Source: Burkholderiales bacterium
GTDB lineage: Bacteria > Pseudomonadota > Gammaproteobacteria > Burkholderiales > Burkholderiaceae_D
DNA length: 64,000 nt
Direction of reading: 5' to 3'
Assembly (NCBI GenBank): GCA_016177875.1
Contig: JACOUL010000054.1
Coordinates: 39,659 to 103,658 of the forward strand
Part shown: positions 53,798 through 63,876 of the stretch, in pieces
Numbering within the stretch: the first letter of the stretch is position 1
How the letters are laid out: each line of letters opens with the position of its first letter
Translations under genes and position numbers: made by a program
Notes under the pieces: model-generated
The model's database searches: none
Told to the model about the DNA's origin: nothing
What the model saw: only the letters and a program-made list of their open reading frames with translations

Positions 53798-54166
53798 ATG
53801 AATAGTGATAAAACCGTACTGGTGGTCGATGACAGCCGTGTTTCCCGAATGCTGTCGCGCCAATTCATCCTGGCTAAGCACCCCACCTGGAAAGTTGAAG
53901 AAGCCGCCACCGGGGAAGAAGCCGTGGAAAAGCTGGATTCGCTTGCACCAGACCTGATCATCCTGGACGTCAATATGCCTGGCATGGGCGGCTTTGCCGC
54001 AGTCGACAAGCTTCGTGAAAAACGCCCAAACGTACGCATCTCGCTCCTCACTGCAAACGTGCAAGATGCGGTACGCAATCGTGCCGGCACCTTGAATGTT
54101 GATTTCGCGGAGAAGCCCATCACCGAAGCACGCATCGGGCAAATTATCAGCGTATTGGAGAGTTGA
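53798..54166 (+). CDS. stand-alone receiver protein (CheY-like)
   Basis: A 122-residue receiver with no output domain. Acidic pair at 11-12, phosphoacceptor Asp in LIILDVNMPG (Asp52), and Lys near 109 in FAEKPIT. It is the first gene of an operon with a CheC-type phosphatase and a diguanylate cyclase and is likely the protein on which CheC acts; the kinase that feeds it is not in the operon. Confidence 0.9.
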   Translation: MNSDKTVLVVDDSRVSRMLSRQFILAKHPTWKVEEAATGEEAVEKLDSLAPDLIILDVNMPGMGGFAAVDKLREKRPNVRISLLTANVQDAVRNRAGTLNVDFAEKPITEARIGQIISVLES

Positions 54167-54168
54167 CC

Positions 54169-54783
54169 ATGTTCCAGCTCACCGACATACAACACGATGC
54201 CTTAGTCGAAATATTCAACATCGGCGTCGGTCAGGCGGCTTCGGCCATGAGCCAGATCGTCAACGAAGAAGTCAAGATGTCGGTGCCAACGATCACCTTC
54301 CAGACGCGCGCGGACGTCGCCACCATGTTAGGTAGCGCGGAGGCGCGGCGCATCTGCGCCATTACGCAGTTTTACAAAGGCACCTTCAATACCGAAGCCA
54401 TTCTCATGTTCCCGGAGGAGAAAAGCCTGGAGATCGTGCGCCTCATGGTCGGCGATACCATCACCATGGATGAGTTGACCGAAATGGAACAGGAAGCGAT
54501 GAGCGAGATCGGCAACATCATCCTAAATTCCTGCATGGGCGCGCTGGCCAATGTCGCCGGCAAAGAATTGCATGGATCGCTTCCCGTCTACCACGTCGGC
54601 ACCGGCGATGAAATCCTGCAGACTTCAGGCAATCCTTGGGACGGCTTGGTACTGACCCTGAAGATCGATTTTTATATTGAAAAGCATCAGATCAACGGCT
54701 ATGTCGCTTTCCTGCTTGACTTAAGTGCGCTGGAAGATCTGCAGCACTACATCGACCAATATCTCGCCGGATTGGCCAAGTGA
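54169..54783 (+). CDS. CheC-family phosphatase
   Basis: A 204-residue CheC-type protein with both phosphatase motifs of the E-x2-N-x22-P type: Glu14, Asn17 and Pro40, and Glu113, Asn116 and Pro139. So both active sites appear intact and it can remove phosphate from a receiver. CheC is classically a chemotaxis phosphatase; here there is no che cluster. ATG 54169 is chosen over TTG 54163, which overlaps the receiver stop. The next gene begins by GTGA overlap. Confidence 0.88.
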   Translation: MFQLTDIQHDALVEIFNIGVGQAASAMSQIVNEEVKMSVPTITFQTRADVATMLGSAEARRICAITQFYKGTFNTEAILMFPEEKSLEIVRLMVGDTITMDELTEMEQEAMSEIGNIILNSCMGALANVAGKELHGSLPVYHVGTGDEILQTSGNPWDGLVLTLKIDFYIEKHQINGYVAFLLDLSALEDLQHYIDQYLAGLAK

Positions 54784-55754
54784 TTTCCGCCGACAGTCCG
54801 CTGGCATCCCAGCTCAACTTGCTCCAAGCGGTCGTGAAGGCCGTGAAGGTCGGCGCCATCGTGCTCGATGCCGACCAGCGAGTCGTTCTTTGGAATCAGT
54901 GGATGAGTCAGCATTCGCCATTTAATGGCGAAGCGGCGCTAGGCAAAACATTTGTCGAATTATTCCCCGACTTAGAAAATGGGCGAACGCATGGCGCCAT
55001 TCGCGCTGCGCTCACCAGTAATTTTGCTTCATTGATCTCGCAAACATTGAACAAAGCGCCGTTTCCCGTGTTCGCCTCCCCCGCCGACGCAGCCAAAGGT
55101 AATCGCATGCAGCAGGCGGTACAAGTCATGCCGATCGAAGTTACAAGCTCGGCGCGGCATTGCCTGGTACAGATCACGGATGTCAGCACGGCGGTTGCAC
55201 GTGAGCAGCAATTACGCGAAAAATCACGCGAGCTCGAATCTCAGACGTTTACCGACGGGCTCACCGGCATCGCCAACCGCCGCCGTTTCGACATTCACTT
55301 GGAAGATGAATTCCGTCGCGCCAAACGCGAAAAGGCGCCGATCTCTCTCATCATGATCGACGTCGATTTCTTCAAGAATTACAACGACAACTATGGCCAT
55401 CGGCGCGGCGACGAAGTATTAACCCAAGTTGCCTCTGCTTTAGCGGAGATCGTCAATCGATCCGGCGATCTGCTGGCACGTTATGGCGGTGAAGAATTCG
55501 CCGCTATTCTGCCCAGCACTGATGAGGAAGGCGCCATCAGTATTGCTGAGGCAATGCGCGCCAGGGTGGAATCCTTAGGATTGCCGCATACGCACTCCGG
55601 CGCCGGCCATATTACGATCAGCTTAGGCATCACCACATTGACACCGGATGGCGCCTCCGATATGGCGACGCTATTGGACACTGCCGACCGCGCGCTATAC
55701 AAGGCTAAAAATTCCGGCCGTAATTGCGTCGTTGCCTACGACGCTTATCCTTGA
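54780..55754 (+). CDS. PAS-GGDEF diguanylate cyclase
   Basis: A 324-residue soluble cyclase. A PAS-like domain is at about 15-140 and GGDEF at about 155-320, with the active site GGEEF at 236-240 and the inhibitory I-site RSGD at 227-230. So it can make c-di-GMP and be inhibited by it. GTG start overlapping the CheC stop. It ends ten bases inside the convergent eda 3' end. Confidence 0.92.
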   Translation: MISADSPLASQLNLLQAVVKAVKVGAIVLDADQRVVLWNQWMSQHSPFNGEAALGKTFVELFPDLENGRTHGAIRAALTSNFASLISQTLNKAPFPVFASPADAAKGNRMQQAVQVMPIEVTSSARHCLVQITDVSTAVAREQQLREKSRELESQTFTDGLTGIANRRRFDIHLEDEFRRAKREKAPISLIMIDVDFFKNYNDNYGHRRGDEVLTQVASALAEIVNRSGDLLARYGGEEFAAILPSTDEEGAISIAEAMRARVESLGLPHTHSGAGHITISLGITTLTPDGASDMATLLDTADRALYKAKNSGRNCVVAYDAYP

Positions 55755-56371
55755 CGCAAAGTGCTCGCCATTGCGGCAAGCGCTGTAATTTTCTTCCAAT
55801 CTTCCGTCCGTAGCGCCTCTTTCGGCGTAAGCCATGACCCGCCGACGCAAGCGACATTTTTACATGCAAGGAATTGCGGCGCCGTCTCTTGAGTAATCCC
55901 ACCGGTCGGACAAAACACCACGTCAGGGAAAGGCCCGGCTATTGCGTTGAGCATGCCGACACCGCCAGCGGGAACCGCCGGAAAAAGTTTTAATTGATGA
56001 AATCCGGATTCGCGTGCCGCCATGACTTCGGACGGCGTCATCACGCCCGGCAGCAAAGGCAAGCCGCTGTTCTTCGCCGCCGCGATCAAAGCCGGCGTGA
56101 GCCCGGGCGAAACACCGAAAACCGCACCGGCGTCGCGCGCCGCACTAAATTCTTCAGGCTGCGTCAAAGTCCCCACACCGACAATTGCCTGCGGCACCTT
56201 TTCGACGATGGCGCGTATAGCTGGCAATCCGTGCGGCGTTCGCAGGGTGATTTCAAGAACGCGGATGCCTCCTTCCACCAAGGCTTGCGCAAGCGGCACG
56301 GCATGATTGATGTTCTCGATGGCGATCACCGGAATCACCGGCGAAGTGCGCATGATGTCAAGTAAGCTCAT
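55745..56371 (-). CDS. eda: KDPG aldolase (2-keto-3-deoxy-6-phosphogluconate aldolase)
   Basis: A 208-residue Eda, which splits KDPG into pyruvate and glyceraldehyde-3-phosphate. Catalytic residues are Glu40 in RVLEITLRT and Lys128 in FHQLKLFPA. It overlaps edd by four bases (ATGA) and is therefore in the same operon. Its 3' end overlaps the diguanylate cyclase gene by ten bases. Confidence 0.95.
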   Translation of the reverse strand: MSLLDIMRTSPVIPVIAIENINHAVPLAQALVEGGIRVLEITLRTPHGLPAIRAIVEKVPQAIVGVGTLTQPEEFSAARDAGAVFGVSPGLTPALIAAAKNSGLPLLPGVMTPSEVMAARESGFHQLKLFPAVPAGGVGMLNAIAGPFPDVVFCPTGGITQETAPQFLACKNVACVGGSWLTPKEALRTEDWKKITALAAMASTLRQG

Positions 56372-58317
56372 GATGCATTCCGGCCGGTGTTTGCAACGAT
56401 GTCGGTATTCCTTTCATTGAACGGCGTATCTTCATCATTGAAAGACTGTCCCATATCGCGGTTCAACGGCGCTTGCTCAGCTCGAGCAGGCATTGTCGGC
56501 GGCAAATCGAAGGTGGCTGCGCCCTCTTCCGCGGTACCGACCGACTTGCGAAACATCGCAAATAATTCTCGACCGATGCCGACATGATAGGAAGATAAAT
56601 CAACGTTCTCCGGCGTGCGTTGATCCCATTCCTGCGCGGACACCATCGCCTCCAATAAGCCGTTTTCCGCATCGAGACGCAGAATATCGCCATTGCGCAC
56701 ACGGCTTAACGGGCCTCCGCCTAAGGCCTCGGGTGTGACATGAATCGCCGCCGGCACCTTGCCCGATGCGCCGGACATGCGACCATCGGTGACCAAGCCC
56801 ACCTTGAAGCCGGCGTCTTGCAAACTGCCTAGGGCCGGCGTCAAAGCATGCAGTTCGGGCATGCCGTTGGCATGTGGGCCTTGAAATCGCACGACTGCGA
56901 TGAAGTTCCGCTCAAGCTGCCCAGCATCGAAGGCTTCCATAAACGCTTCCTGCGACTCAAACACGATGGCAGGCGCTTCGACGAAGCGGTGCTCCGGTTT
57001 GACCGCGGAGATTTTTACGATTGAACGGCCGAGGTTGCCGGACATCAGGCGCAATCCTCCTTCGGGAGAAAATGGATTGCCGGCCGGTCGCAAAACATTC
57101 AGATCTCCGCTTTCCTTAGCGGCGGGTTTCCATACCAACTTGCCGTTTTCCAAGAAGGGTTCGACGCATTGACCTCGCGTACCTTGACCGACTACGGTGC
57201 ACACGTCTTCATGCATCAATCCGGCATCCAGCAATTCGCGAATGACAAAAGGCGTACCGCCCGCCGCATGAAAATGATTGATATCGGCGGGGCCGTTCGG
57301 ATAGATCTTCGCCAGTAAGGGAACGACTCCAGACAATACGTTGAAATCATCCCAGTCGATCACGATGCCGGCCGCTTTGGCGATCGCTACCAGGTGCATC
57401 GTGTGGTTGGTTGATCCCCCGGTTGCCAGCAACACGACAATTGCGTTGACGATCGCCTTCTCATCCACCACATGTCCCGCCGGCGTATAGGCGTCGTTTG
57501 CAGCGGAGATTTCGATCGCACGGCTTGCAGCCGCGCGCGTTAGCGCATCGCGCAGCGGCGTATAAGGGGTGACGAACGCCGCCCCCGGCAGATGGAGTCC
57601 AATGGCATCCATGATCATTTGATTGCTGTTCGCGGTACCGTAAAACGTGCAAGTGCCGGGTCCGTGATATGCCTTGGCTTCCGCTTCCAATAATTCAGCG
57701 CGCCCTACTTTGCCTTGCGCGTACAGCTGACGCATCTTTGCCTTTTCTTCATTGGTCAGGCCGCTGGTCATCGGACCGCCTGGAATAAAGACCGCCGGCA
57801 AATGCCCAAAGTGCAGCGCCCCGATCAGCAAGCCCGGCACGATCTTGTCGCAAATGCCGAGATAGGTTGCTGCATCGAACATATTGTGCGACAGCGCGAC
57901 TGCGGTTGCCATCGCGATCGTATCGCGCGAAAACAACGATAGCTCCATTCCCGGCTGACCTTGCGTGATGCCGTCGCACATGGCAGGCGTGCCGCCGGCG
58001 AATTGCGCCACCCCGCCGGCCACCCGCGCCGCTTCTTTGATGATGTGAGGGAAATGCTCGAATGGCTGATGCGCAGAGAGCATATCGTTGTACGCCGAAA
58101 CGATGGCGACTGACGGAAGCTTTTGCTCCTTTAAGATTAGCTTGTCATGCTGCGGAAATGCAGCGAATCCATGTGCCAGATTGGTACAAGACAAACCGGC
58201 GCGCTGTACGCCGTGTTTCCGCGCAGCTTCCAGACGCTTTAAATATGCCTGGCGATACGGCTTACTGCGATCGACGATGCGCCTGGTAACCGTGGTAACG
58301 GTGGGATGAACTGCCAT
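56368..58317 (-). CDS. edd: 6-phosphogluconate dehydratase
   Basis: A 649-residue Edd, a 4Fe-4S dehydratase that makes KDPG from 6-phosphogluconate in the Entner-Doudoroff pathway. Cluster cysteines lie in [18 protein letters not shown] and the C-terminal part. E. coli Edd is 603 residues; the last about 45 residues (after [12 protein letters not shown]) are an extra low-complexity tail. First gene of edd-eda, divergent from pgi with a HexR-like site in its promoter. Confidence 0.94.
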   Translation of the reverse strand: MAVHPTVTTVTRRIVDRSKPYRQAYLKRLEAARKHGVQRAGLSCTNLAHGFAAFPQHDKLILKEQKLPSVAIVSAYNDMLSAHQPFEHFPHIIKEAARVAGGVAQFAGGTPAMCDGITQGQPGMELSLFSRDTIAMATAVALSHNMFDAATYLGICDKIVPGLLIGALHFGHLPAVFIPGGPMTSGLTNEEKAKMRQLYAQGKVGRAELLEAEAKAYHGPGTCTFYGTANSNQMIMDAIGLHLPGAAFVTPYTPLRDALTRAAASRAIEISAANDAYTPAGHVVDEKAIVNAIVVLLATGGSTNHTMHLVAIAKAAGIVIDWDDFNVLSGVVPLLAKIYPNGPADINHFHAAGGTPFVIRELLDAGLMHEDVCTVVGQGTRGQCVEPFLENGKLVWKPAAKESGDLNVLRPAGNPFSPEGGLRLMSGNLGRSIVKISAVKPEHRFVEAPAIVFESQEAFMEAFDAGQLERNFIAVVRFQGPHANGMPELHALTPALGSLQDAGFKVGLVTDGRMSGASGKVPAAIHVTPEALGGGPLSRVRNGDILRLDAENGLLEAMVSAQEWDQRTPENVDLSSYHVGIGRELFAMFRKSVGTAEEGAATFDLPPTMPARAEQAPLNRDMGQSFNDEDTPFNERNTDIVANTGRNAS

Positions 58318-58343
58318 GATGGGCTCAGCCTTTTAAATTTTCA

Positions 58344-58358
58344 TGAAATTTTACTACA
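58344..58358. promoter_or_regulatory. HexR-like operator at edd
   Basis: TGAAATTTTACTACA (on the minus strand TGTAGTAAAATTTCA) fits the HexR-type pseudopalindrome TGTA-N7-TACA/TTCA. It lies 27-41 bases before the edd start. hexR is encoded 3 kb away in the same cluster. Confidence 0.6.
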
Positions 58359-58440
58359 TATATTCTTGACTACCTCGTTCCATTAAGCGCATATTGATCT
58401 GCCTCATACCCTAACGAATTACTAAAACGATGAGCGGACC

Positions 58441-58469
58441 TTGCAATTAAGTAGTAAATTTACTTCTAT
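58441..58469 (+). promoter_or_regulatory. pgi promoter with HexR-like operator
   Basis: -35 TTGCAA (58441-58446), 17-base spacer, -10 TTCTAT (58464-58469). The spacer and -10 hold AAGTAGTAAATTTACTTC (58449-58466), an almost perfect palindrome with the same core TAGTAAAWTT as the edd site. Binding would hide the promoter. Confidence 0.6.
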
Positions 58470-58515
58470 TTGATGTATAGTTGACCACATTTCTCATTCG
58501 TTGAATCTGCATGCC

Positions 58516-60204
58516 ATGCACCTGACTTCCGTTCCCGCGTACCGCATGCTGCAAACCCACCACGCCGAAGCGAGCCATTGGCACATGCGCGACTTGTTTG
58601 CGCGCGATCCGAATCGCGCATCGGCATTTTCATTGGAAGCAGCCGGTCTCTATCTAGATTATTCAAAAAACCGCATCACCCGCAACACTGTCGAGCTGCT
58701 ATGCGACCTCGCGCGCGAATGCGGCGTTGAAACACAGCGGGGCGCCCTGTTTAACGGCGCCAAAATTAACACCACTGAACATCGCGCGGTCTTACATACC
58801 GCCCTGCGTGCCCCACGCGGCAAACCGCAAATTATCAAGGGCACCGACATTAATTCGGAAATTCATGCCGTTCTCGATCAGATCGCTCGATTTACGGAAA
58901 ACGTGCGGTCCGAACAATGGCGCGGCTGCAGCGGAGAAAGCATTACCGACGTCGTCAACATAGGCATAGGCGGATCCGACCTCGGTCCCAAAATGGCCTG
59001 CCAAGCTTTACGCACCTATTCACATCCGCGACTTAAGCTGCACTTCATTTCCAATGTGGATGGTCACGATCTGAACACGCTATTGCCGCAGCTCGATGCC
59101 CGTACCACCCTATTCATCGTCGCTTCTAAGACCTTTACCACAGTTGAAACCATGATGAACGCGCAATCGGCGCGTGCCTGGTTTCTCACGCAGGGAAATT
59201 CGGAAGCAGATTTAGCAAAACATTTTGTAGCCGTATCGACCAATGCCGACGCCGTCAAAACATTTGGCATCGACCCCAAAAATATGTTCCCCTTCTGGGA
59301 TTGGGTGGGCGGACGTTATTCCATTTGGTCGGCTATCGGATTGCCACTAGCATTAGCGATTGGCATTGAGAAATTTCGAGAGTTTCTCGCCGGCGCCCAC
59401 GCCATGGATCAGCATTTCTGCAATGCTCCTTTAGAACAGAACATGCCGGTATTGCTCGCATTGATCGGCATTTGGAATCGCAACTTCTTCGGCAATACAT
59501 CGATCTCCATCGCTCCTTATCATCAATATTTACAGCAATTCCCTGCCTATTTGCAGCAGCTGGAAATGGAAAGCAACGGCAAGCGGGTCGGAGCAGATGG
59601 TTCGATACTGCCCCATGCCACTTGTCCCATCTTATGGGGCGACGTCGGCACTAATGGGCAGCATGCTTACTTCCAATTGCTCCATCAGGGAACCGACGTC
59701 GTGCCGGTGGATTTCATCGCGGCATTGAAGCCAGCGCATGCATTGCCGGGTCACCATGCCATGCTGCTTGCGAATTGCTTTGCGCAATCCGAAGCGCTTA
59801 TGTTGGGAAAAAATGCCGATGAAGGGCGGAGTGAATTACAAGCACAAGGCAAACCGAAAGCGGAAACCGAAGCGCTCTTGCCCCACAAAATATTTCCCGG
59901 CAATCGCCCGAGCAATACCATTTTGTTGAATGAACTCACGCCCGCGAGCTTGGGAGCGTTAATCGCCTTGTATGAGCATAAGACTTTTGTGCAAGGATTG
60001 GTTTGGGGCATCAACAGCTTTGATCAGTGGGGCGTCGAGCTGGGCAAAGTGCTGGCGAAAAATATTCATGCGGAACTGACCGGCACGTCTGCACCTCAGA
60101 AACATGACGGCTCCACCAATACTCTCATCGCCCGCGCCAAGGCGATTTTTATGTATTGCGGGACAGAGTTAAGCGATAGCGGTACTCTGTCCTCAACTGA
60201 TTAG
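58516..60204 (+). CDS. pgi: glucose-6-phosphate isomerase
   Basis: A 562-residue Pgi. Signature 2 (GLVWGINSFDQWGVELGK) is near residue 495, and GIGGSDLGPKMAC near 155 carries the phosphate-binding region. The open frame begins at TTG 58501, but ATG 58516 is preferred. First gene of pgi-zwf-hexR(-tal), under a promoter with a HexR-like site. zwf starts four bases after. Confidence 0.93.
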   Translation: MHLTSVPAYRMLQTHHAEASHWHMRDLFARDPNRASAFSLEAAGLYLDYSKNRITRNTVELLCDLARECGVETQRGALFNGAKINTTEHRAVLHTALRAPRGKPQIIKGTDINSEIHAVLDQIARFTENVRSEQWRGCSGESITDVVNIGIGGSDLGPKMACQALRTYSHPRLKLHFISNVDGHDLNTLLPQLDARTTLFIVASKTFTTVETMMNAQSARAWFLTQGNSEADLAKHFVAVSTNADAVKTFGIDPKNMFPFWDWVGGRYSIWSAIGLPLALAIGIEKFREFLAGAHAMDQHFCNAPLEQNMPVLLALIGIWNRNFFGNTSISIAPYHQYLQQFPAYLQQLEMESNGKRVGADGSILPHATCPILWGDVGTNGQHAYFQLLHQGTDVVPVDFIAALKPAHALPGHHAMLLANCFAQSEALMLGKNADEGRSELQAQGKPKAETEALLPHKIFPGNRPSNTILLNELTPASLGALIALYEHKTFVQGLVWGINSFDQWGVELGKVLAKNIHAELTGTSAPQKHDGSTNTLIARAKAIFMYCGTELSDSGTLSSTD

Positions 60205-60208
60205 TATC

Positions 60209-61672
60209 ATGGCCCTTGCAGATTTCGACTTCGTCTTGTTCGGTGGCAGCGGCGATCTTTCCATGCGCAAGCTCCTACCCGCCCTGTATGCACGCGACAA
60301 GCATGAGCATTTGCCCGACAACGCCCGCATTATTTGTATCGGAAGACATCATTGGAGCAAACAAGAATTCCTGACTGCGGTCGACCAAAATGCCAAGCCT
60401 CACGTCACAAATGTCGACGACGCCATCTGGCAGCGATTTTGCGGCCGTATTCAATACATTTCGCTTGATGCCACAAATCCGGCTACGTATCGCCCGCTGA
60501 TCGACGCTCTACGCGCCGGTTCCGAATTGGTGCGGGTATTTTATTTAGCCACACCTCCAGACTTATTTGCGCGTATCTGCCACAACTTAGCGGAAGTCGA
60601 ACTAGTTAATGCCAACTCACGGGTCGTATTAGAAAAGCCGCTAGGGCGTGACTTAGCCAGCGCAAAACAAATTAACGCAGAAGTCGGCACGGTGTTTACC
60701 GAATCGCAGATCTACCGCATCGACCATTACCTCGGCAAAGAAGCAGTGCAGAATTTGTTGGCGCTCCGTTTTGGCAATGTATTGTTCGAGCCGCTCTGGC
60801 GACGCGAGTGGATCTCCGATGTGCAAATCACCATTGCAGAAGAATTGGGGGTAGGCAATCGAATCGAGTATTACGATAATTCGGGCGCCTTGCGCGACAT
60901 GCTCCAAAATCATTTGCTGCAATTGCTTTGCATCGTCGCCATGGAGCCGCCGACCGATATCACACCGGACGCTGTGCGTGATGAAAAGCTTAAAGTACTT
61001 CACGCTCTAAAACGATTCGACGCCGTGACTCTGGCCCAAAATGTCGTGCGCGGTCAATACCGCGCCGGCCATGTCGACGGCAATGCCGTGCCGGGCTATC
61101 GGCAAGAAGGCGCGCCTTCCGACTCGCGCACCGAAACCTTCGTTGCCGTAAAAGCGGAGATCGATACCTGGCGTTGGGCAGGCGTGCCGTTTTTCCTGCG
61201 CACCGGAAAGCGCATGGCAGACCAGTTGGCGGAAATCGTCGTTCGATTCAAATCGATTCCGCATTCTATTTTTGCTCAGCCGACCTCCAGCTTTTTGCCG
61301 AATTGTTTGGTCATCCGCTTACAACCAGACGAAGGCTTGCAATTGAATCTGATGGCCAAGACGCCGGGGGACCGCATGCGCTTGAAACCGGTCGAACTCG
61401 AATTGGATTTTCGTGAACAATTCAAAATACCGCGCATGGAAGCCTATGAACGTTTGTTGCTCGACGTGCTGCGCGGACAACTGACCCTATTTATGCGCAG
61501 CGACGAATTAGAAGCCGCTTGGGAATGGGTCGAACCCATCCTCAATTATTGGGAGCAGGAACAAACCGAACCCGTGTCCTATGCCGCAGGAAGCTGGGGG
61601 CCTGCCGCCGCCAGCGCGCTGATCGGACGCGACGGTTTGCAATGGCGCGAAGAAGCCTTGCCCGAATTGTAG
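60209..61672 (+). CDS. zwf: glucose-6-phosphate 1-dehydrogenase
   Basis: A 487-residue Zwf. NADP-binding GGSGDL at 12-17 and active site RIDHYLGKE at 170-178 are intact. It feeds the Entner-Doudoroff and pentose phosphate routes. No 6-phosphogluconolactonase gene follows it in this cluster. It lies between pgi and hexR with eight bases to the latter. Confidence 0.95.
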   Translation: MALADFDFVLFGGSGDLSMRKLLPALYARDKHEHLPDNARIICIGRHHWSKQEFLTAVDQNAKPHVTNVDDAIWQRFCGRIQYISLDATNPATYRPLIDALRAGSELVRVFYLATPPDLFARICHNLAEVELVNANSRVVLEKPLGRDLASAKQINAEVGTVFTESQIYRIDHYLGKEAVQNLLALRFGNVLFEPLWRREWISDVQITIAEELGVGNRIEYYDNSGALRDMLQNHLLQLLCIVAMEPPTDITPDAVRDEKLKVLHALKRFDAVTLAQNVVRGQYRAGHVDGNAVPGYRQEGAPSDSRTETFVAVKAEIDTWRWAGVPFFLRTGKRMADQLAEIVVRFKSIPHSIFAQPTSSFLPNCLVIRLQPDEGLQLNLMAKTPGDRMRLKPVELELDFREQFKIPRMEAYERLLLDVLRGQLTLFMRSDELEAAWEWVEPILNYWEQEQTEPVSYAAGSWGPAAASALIGRDGLQWREEALPEL

Positions 61673-61680
61673 AGACTTCT

Positions 61681-62532
61681 ATGCTGCTTGAATCCATCCG
61701 CTCGCAACTCGATTCTTTATCCAAATCGGAAAAAAAAGTCGCGCTCGTCGTACTGGAAAATCCAGATCTGGCAGTCTCCGAAAATATCACGGCACTGGCG
61801 AAAAACGCGCAAGTGTCGGAACCCACGGTCGTACGCTTCTGCCGTGCGATCGGTTATGACGGCTGGCAAGAATTTAAGCTCAAGCTTGCGCAAACCTTGG
61901 CCTTAGCATTACCGGGTGCCGATGAATCGCTCGCGCCTGACGATTTGGCCGTGGACTTGGTCAATAAAATTTGCAGCCGCTCGATCAATACTTTGCTTGC
62001 GCTTCGCAACAACCTTAATCCCGAAGCGATTCAGCGTGCACTCGACATCCTGGCGCGCGCCAACAAAATCGAGTTTTACGGCCAAGGCACCTCCGGCATT
62101 CTGGCTGAAGATGCGCAACACAAATTTTTCCGCTCAGGCGTGCCGACGGTCGCATATTCCGATCCGCACATCCATAGTATTTCGGCATCCCTATTGAGCA
62201 AAGGCGACGTAGTGGTCGCATTGTCGCAGCGCGGCGGTAGCGCGGCGCTTTTGGGCAGCGTGCGCTTGGCGCGCAAGAGCGGCGCCGACGTCATCGTGCT
62301 TGCGCCCAGCGGCACGCCGCTCGCTGAGCTAGCCACCGTACTGGTGCCGATCGATTTAAGTTTCAATACCGACCCTTACACGCCCATCTCCGCCCGTCTC
62401 GCGCATCTGGTCGTCATCGATATTTTGGCGGTCGGACTGGCGTTGAAGCGCGGTCCCGAATTTCGCAAGAAGATGCTCGATGCGCAAAGAGCATTACAGA
62501 AGATGGATATGCCTTTCGATACCTTCCTCTGA
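61681..62532 (+). CDS. hexR: HexR-type transcriptional regulator (RpiR family)
   Basis: A 283-residue RpiR-type regulator: HTH_6 domain (1-77; SEPTVVRFCRAIGYDGWQEF) and a SIS sugar-phosphate-binding domain (about 120-260; GQGTSGILAEDAQHK, SQRGGSAALLGSVRLAR). HexR represses glucose catabolism genes and is released by KDPG. The frame starts upstream at 61519 inside zwf; ATG 61681 is preferred. It likely controls the edd and pgi promoters, where two HexR-like sites lie. Confidence 0.92.
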   Translation: MLLESIRSQLDSLSKSEKKVALVVLENPDLAVSENITALAKNAQVSEPTVVRFCRAIGYDGWQEFKLKLAQTLALALPGADESLAPDDLAVDLVNKICSRSINTLLALRNNLNPEAIQRALDILARANKIEFYGQGTSGILAEDAQHKFFRSGVPTVAYSDPHIHSISASLLSKGDVVVALSQRGGSAALLGSVRLARKSGADVIVLAPSGTPLAELATVLVPIDLSFNTDPYTPISARLAHLVVIDILAVGLALKRGPEFRKKMLDAQRALQKMDMPFDTFL

Positions 62533-62593
62533 TGCCCTCTACGCTAACGTACAATAGGCGTTTAACCGACTACCATTTCCTTTCTTCGCCGCC

Positions 62594-63529
62594 ATGAATC
62601 AACTCGAACAACTCAAGCAACACACCACCATCGTCGCCGATACGGGGGATTTTCAATCCATGAAGGCGTTTGCGCCGCGTGATGCCACGACTAACCCATC
62701 ACTCATCCTCAAGGCCGTACAGAAAGACGAATACAAGCCAATGCTTGAAAAAGCGGTGCGCGACAATGCGGGTAAATCAATCGATGAAATCATCGACCGC
62801 TTGCTGGTGGCGTTCGGCGTTGAAATTTTGAAGATTATTCCTGGACGCGTATCGACCGAAACCGATGCTCGCTTGTCCTTCGACACGGAAGCCACAATCG
62901 AAAAAGGCCGCACGCTGATCAAGCTGTATGAAGATGCTGACATCGCACGCGAACGCGTGCTGATTAAAATTGCCTCTACTTGGGAAGGCATCCGTGCCGC
63001 CGAAGTACTGGAGAAGGAAGGCATTCGCTGCAACATGACTTTGCTATTCGCGCTGCCGCAAGCGATTGCCTGTGCCGAAGCAGGCGCGCAGCTGATCTCG
63101 CCTTTCGTTGGCCGCATTTACGATTGGTATAAAAAGGCGACCGGACAGGAATACGCAGGTGCAGATGACCCCGGCGTGCAATCAGTAAAACGCATCTACA
63201 ACTATTACCGCAAGTTCGGCTACAAGACCGAAGTGATGGGTGCGAGTTTCCGCAATACTTCGCAATTAACTGAGCTGGCCGGCTGCGATTTGCTGACCAT
63301 CAGCCCGGAACTGCTGCAGAAGCTTGCGGATAACGATGCGCCGGTGACGCGCAAATTGAGCGCAGAATCTGCGCAAGCAGCCGATCTCCAAAAGCTGACG
63401 CTCGATGAAAAGACCTTCCGCTTTATGCTGAATGAAGACGCGATGGGAACCGAGAAGCTGGCGGAAGGCATCCGTTTGTTCTGCGCCGATGCAGTGAAGC
63501 TGGAAAAAATGGTCGCTGCGCTGCGCTGA
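62594..63529 (+). CDS. tal: transaldolase
   Basis: A 311-residue transaldolase of the TalB type. The Schiff-base Lys125 lies in [10 protein letters not shown] and DATTNPSLI near residue 30 is the first signature. It links the pentose phosphate pathway to glycolysis. 61 bases after hexR, followed by a terminator. Confidence 0.95.
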   Translation: MNQLEQLKQHTTIVADTGDFQSMKAFAPRDATTNPSLILKAVQKDEYKPMLEKAVRDNAGKSIDEIIDRLLVAFGVEILKIIPGRVSTETDARLSFDTEATIEKGRTLIKLYEDADIARERVLIKIASTWEGIRAAEVLEKEGIRCNMTLLFALPQAIACAEAGAQLISPFVGRIYDWYKKATGQEYAGADDPGVQSVKRIYNYYRKFGYKTEVMGASFRNTSQLTELAGCDLLTISPELLQKLADNDAPVTRKLSAESAQAADLQKLTLDEKTFRFMLNEDAMGTEKLAEGIRLFCADAVKLEKMVAALR

Positions 63530-63551
63530 TTTAAGCCATTTGCAAAATAAG

Positions 63552-63577
63552 AAAGCCGGAGATTTCTCCGGCTTTTT
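63552..63577 (+). terminator. intrinsic terminator after tal
   Basis: AAAGCCGGAG / CTCCGGCTTTTT with an ATTT loop, right after tal; also has A-run on the left, so it can serve the convergent response-regulator fragment. Confidence 0.85.
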
Positions 63578-63597
63578 GCATTTGAAGTGCGTGCGAT

Positions 63598-63876
63598 CTA
63601 TGCAGACTGAATCACTTTGCGTGCGCTCGGCAAGAACTTTGCAATAGTCGCCAGTAATTCATCTTCGCCTACAGGCTTGCTGAGATAGGCATCGCATCCT
63701 GCCCAATTGCCGCGGAACTTATCGAAGGCCGACGACTTGCTGCTCAACATAACGACGGCGGTATTCTTCGTCGCCGAGCTGGACTTGATGCGCTTGCAAA
63801 CCTGATAGCCGTCGATGCCGGGCATGAGGATGTCGAGGAAAATACAGGTATAGGCTTTAGTGTAGTAGTCGCGATC
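63598..63876 (-). pseudogene. response regulator, 5' part removed by an insertion sequence
   Basis: The C-terminal 92 or so residues of a CheY-like receiver: FLDILMPGIDGY with the phosphoacceptor Asp, then AVVMLSSKSSAFDKFRG and the Lys in YLSKPVG. The first beta-alpha unit with the acidic pair is missing. Reading upstream, the frame passes into bases of an IS end and hits TGA near 63912. The family resembles twitching/chemotaxis-type receivers (PilG/PilH-like), inferred. The gene is broken. Confidence 0.75.
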
